NCBI RefSeq assembly: GCF_003201105.1
Contig: NZ_QICJ01000011.1
Location: 1-64,000, forward strand
Origin: Dyella sp. AtDHG13
Lineage (GTDB): Bacteria; Pseudomonadota; Gammaproteobacteria; Xanthomonadales; Rhodanobacteraceae
Length of the DNA: 64,000 nt
Direction: 5' to 3'
The position numbers and the translations under genes were made by a program. The notes beneath the pieces are model-generated. The model did not search any database. It saw nothing but the letters and a program-made list of their open reading frames with translations, and was not told the origin of the DNA. Position 1 is the stretch's first letter. Each line of letters begins with the position of its first letter. Positions 56,458 to 64,000 of this stretch are shown here, in pieces.

Positions 56458-56954
56458 AAGCCCGGCAGCTTCGCTCGCGTCCTTCGCGCCAGCGCGGCGT
56501 GGCGGCCATCGAGTTCGCGCTGGTGTTCCTGTTCGGCATCTTGCCGCTGCTGTTGATCTCGCTTACCGGCGTCATGATCTTTGCCGCCCAGCAGTCGCTG
56601 TCGCTGGCCTCCGCCGAAGGTGCGCGGGCCGCGCTTCAGTACGGCACGCCCGCGCAGCGACAGGTCAATGCCTGCAACGCCGCGCAGCGCTCCATGGCCT
56701 GGCTGCTGAAGTTCGCCAATGAAAGCGCCAATTGCACGACGCCCACGGCACCGGGCAGCACCTATGCGCCCATCGCCGTCTCCGCCGCCGCGACCTGCCC
56801 CACCAATGCATCCGCCCAATGCATCACCGTGGTGGCGTCGTTCGACTACAACAACCACCCCTTCATTCCAGGCACCAAGGCGCTGTACGGCTGGGTGCTG
56901 GGCACCAACCTCAGCAGCACGGCCACCGTGCAGCTGGATCTCTCGGGCAGCTGA
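56454..56954 (+). CDS. tadE: TadE-family pseudopilin
   Basis: Encodes 166 aa from a GTG that overlaps the cpaA stop, with GGGGGCAGG upstream. The basic N-terminus leads into QRGVAAIEFALVFLFGILPL, the TadE cleavage and helix motif (Gly, Glu at +5). Several Cys follow. It is a minor pilin of the Tad system in the inner membrane or pilus. Confidence 0.88.
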   Translation: MKARQLRSRPSRQRGVAAIEFALVFLFGILPLLLISLTGVMIFAAQQSLSLASAEGARAALQYGTPAQRQVNACNAAQRSMAWLLKFANESANCTTPTAPGSTYAPIAVSAAATCPTNASAQCITVVASFDYNNHPFIPGTKALYGWVLGTNLSSTATVQLDLSGS

Positions 56955-56983
56955 CGAGCCACCGCGCAACGGAGACGTTTCAG

Positions 56984-57976
56984 ATGCACAACGTGTCACG
57001 CATCGCCGCCATCCTGCTGGTCGTCCTTGCGACGGTGCTGGCCCTGGCCGCCTTCTCGCTCGGCAAGCGCCGGCAGGAAGCACCGCCGGCCGCGCCACCG
57101 GTGGCGGCCGCACCCGCCGCGCCCGTGGCGCCGGCCAAGACTGCGCATGTCGTCGTCGCCGCACAGATGCTGCTGGGCGGCGAAGTGATCAGCGCCACGT
57201 CGCTGCGTGAAGTGGCGGTGTCGAGCGCGCCCGAAGGCAGCTACGAGCAGCCCGAGCTGCTGGTGGGCGAAGTGCCGCGCGTGAACATTCCCGAGGGCAC
57301 CGTGATCACCGCCTCGCTGCTCTCCAACCCCATCGCCATGCAGCTTCGCCCGGGCGAGCGCGCGCTGGCGGTGCCGGTGGATGAAATCAGCGGCGTGGGC
57401 TATCGCGTGCAGCCCGGCGACTACGTGGACGTGGTGCTGACGCTGAAGATCGCCGACCCGTCGGCCAACGGTATGACCATCGGCAAGGAGCACTCCGAAA
57501 GCCGCCTGCTCGCCTCGCGCCTGCGCGTGCTGGCCTACGGCGTGCGCGACCTGCCGCGCCTGGGCGTGGCGGCGCCGGCATCCACCAAGACCGAAACGAC
57601 CGAACCGCCACCGAAGATGGCCGTGCTGGCCGTGCCGCTGGACGATATCGACCCGCTGGTGCTCGGCGCGCAGAGCGGCAAGCTCTCGCTTGCGCTGCGC
57701 CACCCTGGCGACGACGGCATGCCGAGCAACCTGTTGTTCCCGCTGCCGTCCACGGTGCTGGCGCCACGCGGCGACCTCACCGGCGAACAGCGCGGCTGGC
57801 TGGCCTCGCCGGAAAACCGTGCCTATGCGGGCGTGGATGAGCCGGGACTGGTCGGACGCTCGAAGATGGCGGCACCGCGCCCCGCATCGCGCGCGGCGTC
57901 GCCGGCCGGGCTGGAGATCATCCGCGGCTCGTCCTCCGCGGCGTCCTCGCATACCTCGCTGGCGGTGAATCCATGA
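56984..57976 (+). CDS. cpaB: Flp pilus assembly protein CpaB (RcpC)
   Basis: Encodes 330 aa. One N-terminal membrane helix, a Pro/Ala linker, then a SAF domain (HVVVAAQMLLGGEVISATSL, VNIPEGTVITASLL) and the RcpC/CpaB region (ERALAVPVDEISGVGYRVQP, GDYVDVVLTL). It works in the periplasm with the secretin, probably at peptidoglycan. The stop overlaps the cpaC start by 4 bp (translational coupling). Confidence 0.93.
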   Translation: MHNVSRIAAILLVVLATVLALAAFSLGKRRQEAPPAAPPVAAAPAAPVAPAKTAHVVVAAQMLLGGEVISATSLREVAVSSAPEGSYEQPELLVGEVPRVNIPEGTVITASLLSNPIAMQLRPGERALAVPVDEISGVGYRVQPGDYVDVVLTLKIADPSANGMTIGKEHSESRLLASRLRVLAYGVRDLPRLGVAAPASTKTETTEPPPKMAVLAVPLDDIDPLVLGAQSGKLSLALRHPGDDGMPSNLLFPLPSTVLAPRGDLTGEQRGWLASPENRAYAGVDEPGLVGRSKMAAPRPASRAASPAGLEIIRGSSSAASSHTSLAVNP

Positions 57977-59277
57977 GCTGGCGCCTCGGGATCACCCTGC
58001 TGTGCGCCGCGCTGCCCTGGGCCGCAAGCCAGGCAGCCAGCGTCAATGACGCGGCCATCGCGTTGCAGGTGCACGAGCAGCGGCCGTGGCATCTGCCCGG
58101 CGACATCGAGCGCGTGGCGATTGCCGACCCGTCGGTCACCGACATCGTCATGCTCAAGGGCCAGCGCGACGCGCTGCTGGTCGGCAAGAAGCCGGGCGAA
58201 ACCACCTTGCTGCTGTGGCGGCGCGGCGATGCCTCGCCGCAACGCCTGGCCGTGCAGGTGCGCAGCGCCGGGCAGGCCGCCCTGCAGAACGACAGCGGCC
58301 TGCAGATTGCCGTGCAGGACAACGAAGCGGTGCTGCATGGGCAGGCCGACAGCATGCTCGAACACGAGCGCGGCGTGGCCGCGGCAACGAACGCGGTGGG
58401 CGAGAAGGGTTCGGTAATCGACGCCTCCAGCGTTTCCAGCGGCGGCGTGGTGCAGGTGGAAGTGAAGGTGGTCGAGTTCGACAAGACCGTGATGAGCCAG
58501 ATCGGCATCAACTTCAACGCCACCAACAACGGCTTCAGCTACGGCTTCACCTCGCCGCTGACCAGCAGCACGACGACCACCGGCGGCGCGATCTCTTCCG
58601 CCTTCAACCTGGTCATGGGCCACAAGAGCGCCAACGGCCTGCATGCGTGGAACGCCAACCTCGACCTGCTGCAGAGCGACGGCATGGCGCGCGTGCTGGC
58701 CGAACCCACGCTGGTGGCGCTGTCGGGCCAGAGCGCGAGTTTCCTCTCCGGCGGCGAACTGCCCATTCCCGAACCGCAGGGCCTGGGCACCACCACCATC
58801 GTGTACAAGCCCTTCGGCATCGGCCTCACGGTGACGCCGACGGTGCTCGCGCCGGATCGCATCGCGCTCAAGGTGGCGCCGGAAGCGAGCGACCTCGACT
58901 ACACCAACGCCGTGGTGTTCAACGGTGTCTCCGTGCCGGCCATCAGCACGCGGCGCGCCGACACCACGGTGGAGCTGGGCGACGGCGAAACCTTCGTCAT
59001 CGGCGGGCTGGTCAGCCAGAACATTTCCAGCCAGGTGGACAAGATTCCGCTGCTGGGCGACATCCCGATCCTCGGATCGTTCTTCCGCGATCTCAAGTAC
59101 AGCCACCAGGACAAGGAACTGGTGTTGATTGTGACGCCGCACCTCGTGCGTCCGATCGCCAGGGATACCAAGCTTGCACTGCCCGGCGAGCGCGAACAGC
59201 GAAACAACCTGCCGGTGTGGGGCTCGTGGCTGCTCAACCCCGCAGGTTCCGACCAATTGCCTGGCTTTTCGCGCTGA
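57973..59277 (+). CDS. cpaC: Tad secretin CpaC (RcpA)
   Basis: Encodes 434 aa. It has a signal peptide (ITLLCAALPWAASQAAS), the pilus-assembly N-domain (LPGDIERVAIADPSVTDIVM), a BON-like segment, then the secretin core with VEVKVVEFDKTVMSQIGI, LAEPTLVALSGQSASFLSGG, GLTVTPTVL and IPLLGDIPILGSFFR. It forms the outer-membrane channel of the Flp pilus. Coupled to cpaB; 10 bp before cpaE. Confidence 0.95.
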   Translation: MSWRLGITLLCAALPWAASQAASVNDAAIALQVHEQRPWHLPGDIERVAIADPSVTDIVMLKGQRDALLVGKKPGETTLLLWRRGDASPQRLAVQVRSAGQAALQNDSGLQIAVQDNEAVLHGQADSMLEHERGVAAATNAVGEKGSVIDASSVSSGGVVQVEVKVVEFDKTVMSQIGINFNATNNGFSYGFTSPLTSSTTTTGGAISSAFNLVMGHKSANGLHAWNANLDLLQSDGMARVLAEPTLVALSGQSASFLSGGELPIPEPQGLGTTTIVYKPFGIGLTVTPTVLAPDRIALKVAPEASDLDYTNAVVFNGVSVPAISTRRADTTVELGDGETFVIGGLVSQNISSQVDKIPLLGDIPILGSFFRDLKYSHQDKELVLIVTPHLVRPIARDTKLALPGEREQRNNLPVWGSWLLNPAGSDQLPGFSR

Positions 59278-59287
59278 GGACATGGCC

Positions 59288-60562
59288 ATGCCCGCGAACA
59301 CGCATCCCACCGTGGTCACCCTCGCCAAACCCACGCTGGAGCCGACGCTGCTGCTGTATTCGCCCGACGAGAACAACGCGCAGCGTTTTTCCGCGCGCCT
59401 GCGCAACCTGGTGACCTTGTCGTGGTGCGACAGCAACCAGTTCTCCGCCAGCCGCCGCGTGCTCGACCAGCACCAGCCGCGCCTGGTGCTGCTGGATTTC
59501 TCCAAGGGCCATACCGACGCCTCCGCGGAAATCGCCCGCCAGCTGATGGCGCTCGATCCGGGGCTGGCCCTGCTGGGCATCGGCGCGGCCGCATCGGATC
59601 GCGGCACCGGCGTGCGCTGCGCGATGCGCGCGGGCCTGAAGGATTTCATCGACATCGACGCGGGCGACGAGGAAATCCTCGAGCAGCTGAAAACCGCGCT
59701 CGATGAGCTGAAGTCGGCGGCATCGGGCCAACCGGCACGCGCCACCCGGCGCGGCCAGCTCGTGCTGGTGTGCGGCGTGCGGCCGGGTCTGGGCAGCAGC
59801 ACGCTCTCGGCCCATCTCGGCTCGCTCGCTGCCTCGGCCAAATCGCAGGCCGACTCCAACAACGTGATGCTGCTGGACCTGGGTCACTCCAGCGGCGACG
59901 TGGGTTTGTACCTGGGCACCGGCGGCGATTTCCATCTGGACGACGCGCTGCGCAATGCCAGCCGCATCGACGCCACGCTGGTGCGCACCGCCGTGCCGCG
60001 CCACGGCAGCGGCGCCGCCGTGCTGGGCCAGCCGCGCGAGCGCAGCATCAGTCTGGCCGGCGCGGAGGTGGCGCCGCTGATGGAGCGCCTGCTCTCCATG
60101 TTCGACCTGGTGCTGTGCGACCTCGACAGCCGCGCGCTCGACGATGTCGCCCATTCGCTGCTCAAGCTTGCCGACGAGATCTGGCTGGTCACCGACCAGT
60201 CGATCGGCTCGATGGTGGCGCTCGATGCGTGCCTGCGCCAGCTGGAGCGGGCGCAGGCGCGCGACCTGCGCGTGTCGCTGGTGGTGAACCGCTACGACGA
60301 GGCCTGCGGCATCACCGCCGCGCGCATGTCCGAGCGTTTCAGCCTGCCGCTGCTGGCCACCTTGCCGGAGCGCTCGCGCCCGCTGCGCGCCGCCGCCAAC
60401 CGTGGCTCCCTGTTGCACGAGACCTTGCCGAACGATGCGTACATCCGCGCGCTCTCGCCCCTGCTGGCCCGCTTCCGCCTGCGCGTGAAGCGCGAGCAGG
60501 GCCGGGGCGCCCTGGGAGCGTTGCTCAACCGAGTGGGGAGCACCCTATGGAAACGCCGCTGA
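59288..60562 (+). CDS. cpaE: Tad localisation ATPase-like protein CpaE/TadZ
   Basis: Encodes 424 aa. An atypical receiver-like N-domain (to about 125) precedes a ParA/MinD-like domain. The deviant Walker A reads GVRPGLGSSTLSAHL, so the KGGxGKT lysines are missing; later parts (VMLLDLGHSSGDVGLYLG, DLVLCDLDSR, VSLVVNRYD) follow the family. TadZ directs the pilus to one pole. Start 59288 has GAGGA 7 bp upstream; ATG 59282 is too close. The 3' end overlaps cpaF by 16 bp. Confidence 0.88.
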   Translation: MPANTHPTVVTLAKPTLEPTLLLYSPDENNAQRFSARLRNLVTLSWCDSNQFSASRRVLDQHQPRLVLLDFSKGHTDASAEIARQLMALDPGLALLGIGAAASDRGTGVRCAMRAGLKDFIDIDAGDEEILEQLKTALDELKSAASGQPARATRRGQLVLVCGVRPGLGSSTLSAHLGSLAASAKSQADSNNVMLLDLGHSSGDVGLYLGTGGDFHLDDALRNASRIDATLVRTAVPRHGSGAAVLGQPRERSISLAGAEVAPLMERLLSMFDLVLCDLDSRALDDVAHSLLKLADEIWLVTDQSIGSMVALDACLRQLERAQARDLRVSLVVNRYDEACGITAARMSERFSLPLLATLPERSRPLRAAANRGSLLHETLPNDAYIRALSPLLARFRLRVKREQGRGALGALLNRVGSTLWKRR

Positions 60563-61911
60563 ATTCGTCCAGCGCGCTGCTGGCGGCCGCGCTGCGTCGC
60601 GCGGACGTGTCGGCGCGACTGGATGGGCCGGACCTTCCGTTCGAACAGACCCAACAGTTCCAGGACGTGCTCTCCGCCGCGCACGAGTTCCTGCTCAACC
60701 GCATCGAAGACCAGCGCATCGACATCGCTTCCTGGTCGCGCAGCACCGTCACCAAGTACGTGGAGACGGAAACGGCGAGCTTCGTGCAGGAGTGGCGCAT
60801 TCCGGTCAACGAGACGGAAATGCAACAGGTCTCCGGTGCGCTGGTGAAGGAACTCACCGGCTTCGGCCCGCTGGACGACCTGTTGCTGGATGCGGAGGTC
60901 GAGGACATCCTGATCAACGGACACGATGACGTGTACGTATCGCGCGGCGGCATCCTCCGTCGCGAGAACATCCGCTTCAGCGACAACCATCACCTGCTGC
61001 GCATCGTGCGCCGCATCCTGGCGCCACTGGGGCGCCGCCTGGACGACTCCAACCCCATGGTGGACGCGCGCCTGCCCAACGGCGGCCGCCTCAACGCCAT
61101 CATCGAGCCGCTGTCGGTCACGGGGCCATGCGTCTCCATCCGCAAGTTCCGCAAGGATCCGTTCACGCCGGACGAGCTGCAGGAGAAGGGCACCTTCGAC
61201 CGCGCCATCCGCACGCTGCTCGAAGCCATGGTGCTGGGCCGCTGCAACATCATCGTGTCCGGCGGCACCAGCTCGGGCAAGACCTCGCTGCTCAACGCGC
61301 TGGCCAGCTTCATTCCGCACCAGGAGCGCGTGATCACCATCGAGGACACGGCGGAGCTCTCGCTCAACCATCCGCACGTGGTGCGCCTGGAGAGCCGCCT
61401 CGGCAGCTTCGATGGCGAGGGCTCGGTCAGCATCCGCGACCTGGTGCGCAACAGCCTGCGCATGCGTCCCGACCGCATCGTGGTGGGCGAGGTGCGCGGC
61501 ACCGAAGTGCTGGAAATGCTGCAGGCCATGAACACGGGCCATGACGGCTCCATGTCCACCATCCACGCCAACTCGCCGCGCGACGCGCTGTACCGCCTGG
61601 AAATGCTGGCTGGCTTCGCCGGCTTCCAGGGCAGCGAGAACAGCCTGCGCCGGCAGATCGCCAGCGCGGTGGATTTCATTGTGCAGATCGCGCGCCTCAG
61701 CAACGGGCGCCGCGTGATTTCTTCCATCACCGAAGTCACCGGCGTGGGCGACAACATCATCACCACGCAGGACATGTACCGGCACGACCCGTTCGTCGAT
61801 CGCGACGGCAAGGACGTCGACCGCTGGATGAGCCTGGGCCTGCAGCCGCACACCACCAAGCTGGAACCGTTCCGGCAGATGCTGCGCGAATCGAGCGGAC
61901 CCTTCGCATGA
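60547..61911 (+). CDS. cpaF: Tad pilus assembly ATPase CpaF/TadA
   Basis: Encodes 454 aa, standard size. Motifs: GFGPLDDLLLDAEVEDILIN, VDARLPNGGRLNAII, Walker A GGTSSGKTSLLNAL (Lys245), ITIEDTAELSL (Asp box), MRPDRIVVGEVRG (Walker B) and STIHANSPRDAL (His box). A hexameric secretion ATPase that powers both extension and retraction in the Tad system. GGGGAG precedes the ATG, inside the end of cpaE. Confidence 0.96.
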   Translation: METPLNSSSALLAAALRRADVSARLDGPDLPFEQTQQFQDVLSAAHEFLLNRIEDQRIDIASWSRSTVTKYVETETASFVQEWRIPVNETEMQQVSGALVKELTGFGPLDDLLLDAEVEDILINGHDDVYVSRGGILRRENIRFSDNHHLLRIVRRILAPLGRRLDDSNPMVDARLPNGGRLNAIIEPLSVTGPCVSIRKFRKDPFTPDELQEKGTFDRAIRTLLEAMVLGRCNIIVSGGTSSGKTSLLNALASFIPHQERVITIEDTAELSLNHPHVVRLESRLGSFDGEGSVSIRDLVRNSLRMRPDRIVVGEVRGTEVLEMLQAMNTGHDGSMSTIHANSPRDALYRLEMLAGFAGFQGSENSLRRQIASAVDFIVQIARLSNGRRVISSITEVTGVGDNIITTQDMYRHDPFVDRDGKDVDRWMSLGLQPHTTKLEPFRQMLRESSGPFA

Positions 61912-62837
61912 TCCAGGCACTCGCCCTTGCCGCCCTCGCCCTGCTGCTACTCGCCGGCGCCATCGAGCTGTGGTGGGGCAGCGCGCTGCGCCTGCAGCAC
62001 AGGAAGAGCATGGAGAACATCGAGCAGCGCCTCGTTGCCCATGCGCCGGCCGAGCGGCGAACCATGCCGCCGCGCTTGCCTGGCCAGCGCAAGCGCGCGC
62101 TGCTTCAGCGGGCGGATGGCCTGCTGATGCGCGCCGACCTGCCGGCGAACCGCGCCATCTATGCCGTCATCGCCGGTGGCGGCGTGCTGCTCGCGCTGGT
62201 GGCGTGGTGGCGCATCGGCAGCGCACTGGCCATGCCGCTGGTGCTGGGCCTGTATGGCGCGCTGGTGTGGCTGTGGCTGCGCCGCCGCATCGAGAAGCAA
62301 CAGCAGAAGCTGCTGGCGCAGCTGCCGGATTTCCTCGACGGCATGATCCGCATGACCAGCGTGGGCAACAGCCTGCCGATGGCTTTCCAGAGCACCACCA
62401 AATCCGTGGCCATGCCGCTGCGCCGCGTGCTGGATCGCACCTTGTCGTCCATGCATGCCGGCGCCGACCTGGATCAGGCGCTGGCCATGGCCTCGCGCCC
62501 ATATCACCTCGAAGAGCTGTCGCTGCTGCATGCCGTGTTTGGCATCGGCATGCGCGTGGGTGGCCGGGCCGATCACATCCTGCAGCGCATGAGCGACTTC
62601 ATGCGCGACCACGCGCATGCACGCGCGGAGTTGAAGGCGATCACGTCGGAAACGCGCATGTCCGCCTGGGTGCTGGCCCTGCTGCCGGTGGCCGTGTCGG
62701 TGTTCATGACGATGGTCGATCCGGCGTTCTTCAAGCCAATGTTCCACGAACCGCTGGGGCACCGGTTTTTGCTCATCGCGCTGGCCTTGGAAGTGAGCGG
62801 AGGCTTGTTGCTCTATCGATTGGCCAAGTCGCTCTAG
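61908..62837 (+). CDS. tadB: Tad inner-membrane platform protein TadB
   Basis: Encodes 309 aa. A helix at the N-terminus, two at about 80-125, a cytoplasmic T2SSF domain (LPDFLDGMIRMTSVGNSLPM, ALAMASRPYHLEELSLLHAV) and two C-terminal helices. It forms the platform with TadC. The ATG overlaps the cpaF stop (ATGA). Confidence 0.93.
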   Translation: MIQALALAALALLLLAGAIELWWGSALRLQHRKSMENIEQRLVAHAPAERRTMPPRLPGQRKRALLQRADGLLMRADLPANRAIYAVIAGGGVLLALVAWWRIGSALAMPLVLGLYGALVWLWLRRRIEKQQQKLLAQLPDFLDGMIRMTSVGNSLPMAFQSTTKSVAMPLRRVLDRTLSSMHAGADLDQALAMASRPYHLEELSLLHAVFGIGMRVGGRADHILQRMSDFMRDHAHARAELKAITSETRMSAWVLALLPVAVSVFMTMVDPAFFKPMFHEPLGHRFLLIALALEVSGGLLLYRLAKSL

Positions 62838-62873
62838 CCGCACAGCGACGGATTCGTTCACAGGGGGTATGCC

Positions 62874-63824
62874 GTGGAAACCGGTTGGATCATGGTGATG
62901 GCCATCGTGGCCCTGGTGGCAGGCCTTGCCCTGCTAGCCAACGAAGCGGTGCGCCACGTTCGCCAGCGTCGGCTGGAAAGCCGCCTGATCGACCGCGCCC
63001 TGCTCGTGCCGCCCGCGGGCGGCGCGCAGGAAGCCGAGGAAGGCGAGCCCCACGGCTGGAAGGTGGTGATGCAATGGCTGGCGCTGCTGGGCAAGCGTTT
63101 CGAGAGCAGCCGGATCGGCCAGGCGCTGATTACCCCGGAAGACCGGCTGCTGCTGGGGCAGATCAACCGCAACACCGGTGAAGGGCGCGCGATGTTCCTC
63201 GGCCTTCGCCTTGCATTGGCCATGGCCGTGCCGCTGCCCGCCATCCTCTGGTTTGCGCCGGACGGCGCCACTGCTGTGGTGGTCTTTATCGGCGCGGCGG
63301 CCTTTGGACTCATCGCACCCAAGCTGGTGCTCAGCATGTGGGCCAAGCGGCTGCGCAAGCGCGCCGATGACGAACTGCCGCTGCTCATCGACCTGCTGCG
63401 CCTGCTGCAAGGCGTGGGTTTCAGCGTGGACCAGAGCCTGCAGATGGTGGCCGACCGCTTTCAGGAAGCGATGCCGCTGCTGAGCCGCGAAGTGGGCGAC
63501 GCCAACGCGCTGTACCTGCGCGGCCGCTCGCGTATGCAGTCGCTGCACCGCCTGTGCGAGTTCGACAACGACGGACTGAAGAGCCTGGTGCAGATTCTGG
63601 TGCAGGTGCACGAACACGGCGGCGCCGTGCAGGAGCCGCTGCGCCAGTTCGGCGACCGCCTGCGCGAGCAACGCAAACTGCGCATGCGGGAACAGAGCGG
63701 CAAGCTCTCCGTGAAGATGACCGTGGTGATGATGATCACGCTGATACCGGCCTTGATGGTGGTGCTGGCCGGGCCGGCCGTCATCTCGCTGGTCGCGAGC
63801 ATGGCGACATTCAAGGGACATTGA
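62874..63824 (+). CDS. tadC: Tad inner-membrane platform protein TadC
   Basis: Encodes 316 aa from a GTG preceded by AGGGGG. Membrane helices at about 5-22, 105-125 and 125-145, then a T2SSF domain (DELPLLIDLLRLLQGVGFSV, FGDRLREQRKLRMREQSGKL) and a C-terminal helix. Partner of TadB. Confidence 0.93.
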   Translation: METGWIMVMAIVALVAGLALLANEAVRHVRQRRLESRLIDRALLVPPAGGAQEAEEGEPHGWKVVMQWLALLGKRFESSRIGQALITPEDRLLLGQINRNTGEGRAMFLGLRLALAMAVPLPAILWFAPDGATAVVVFIGAAAFGLIAPKLVLSMWAKRLRKRADDELPLLIDLLRLLQGVGFSVDQSLQMVADRFQEAMPLLSREVGDANALYLRGRSRMQSLHRLCEFDNDGLKSLVQILVQVHEHGGAVQEPLRQFGDRLREQRKLRMREQSGKLSVKMTVVMMITLIPALMVVLAGPAVISLVASMATFKGH

Positions 63825-63826
63825 GC

Positions 63827-64000
63827 ATGAATCTCCACACTCCTTTCCAACGCCTGATGTTTGCCGCCACGGCCTGCGTGCTGCTCGCCGCCTGCGGCAA
63901 GACGCTGGGTGGCTATCCCAACCATGCACCGACCGCGTCACTGGTCGCGCCGAGCACCGGCGCGCGCGACGACAAGACGGTGTACATGGACCTGATCCGC
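63827..64000 (+). CDS. Lipoprotein, probably TadD (cut by window edge)
   Basis: The first 58 residues are visible. The N-terminus ends LLAAC, a lipoprotein signal (Cys at about residue 23), followed by a Thr/Pro-rich linker and DDKTVYMDLIR. In Tad operons a TPR lipoprotein (TadD) follows TadC, and placement 2 bp after tadC fits; the TPR part would lie beyond the window. Confidence 0.65.
   Translation, partial: MNLHTPFQRLMFAATACVLLAACGKTLGGYPNHAPTASLVAPSTGARDDKTVYMDLIR

Overview
The window looks like chromosomal DNA of a high-GC gammaproteobacterium of the order Xanthomonadales, most likely family Rhodanobacteraceae (Dyella, Luteibacter, Rhodanobacter or Frateuria type). This is an inference from family resemblance: a GspE N-terminus of Xanthomonas XpsE type, a monomeric isocitrate dehydrogenase, several ESPR-type trimeric autotransporters and a Clp/CRP-like box. 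No rRNA, tRNA, CRISPR array, IS transposase or phage gene was seen.

Region 1 (1-14.3 kb) holds housekeeping and metabolic genes: the start of gspE (cut by the window edge), tatD, an OmpA-like lipoprotein, rluE, a periplasmic methyltransferase-like lipoprotein, a LysR regulator divergent from a small ORF, a secreted GH3 beta-glucosidase divergent from an aldo/keto reductase, a small Cys-rich secreted protein, a TraB/GumN-family protein, a ChrA-type transporter and monomeric icd. Region 2 (14.8-23.4 kb) is an MdtABC-like RND efflux locus on the minus strand. A small SLOG-fold gene and a strong intrinsic terminator lie between the two permease genes. Region 3 (23.8-32.7 kb) carries a membrane-anchored cytochrome c, acpH, an alpha/beta hydrolase, zapE, a c-di-GMP protein with a degenerate GGDEF and an intact EAL domain, an acyl-CoA synthetase and an M20 amidohydrolase.

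Region 4 (33-55 kb) is the accessory core. It has three trimeric autotransporter adhesins (TAA1, TAA2, TAA3). TAA1 is followed by an S8 protease and TAA2 is preceded by an S53 protease, and both proteases end in related PPC domains. A histidine kinase and an OmpR-type regulator lie between TAA1 and the S53 gene. TAA3 (1896 aa) carries seven exact-length 70-residue repeats, is followed by a BamE-OmpA fusion protein, and is preceded by an AraC-type regulator gene. Between the regulator gene and TAA3 there are four direct repeats at exactly 21-bp spacing, which look like an operator. A nested inverted-repeat element whose only mismatches are G-U on the plus strand lies just downstream of the BamE-OmpA gene.

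Region 5 (55-64 kb) is a Tad/Flp pilus operon (flp, prepilin peptidase, tadE, cpaB, cpaC, tadZ/cpaE, tadA/cpaF, tadB, tadC and the start of a lipoprotein, probably tadD), which runs off the window. The AT-rich gap between the AraC gene and flp contains a perfect CRP/Clp consensus palindrome and a sigma-54-like -24/-12 element. Regions 4 and 5 together read as a surface-attachment island: adhesins, proteases that could process them, dedicated regulators and tight-adherence pili.

A family of palindromic elements, with cores that begin CCCTCACCGTCATTCC or a close variant, is scattered through intergenic gaps. Some copies are solo hairpins and some are composite elements of about 140 bp.
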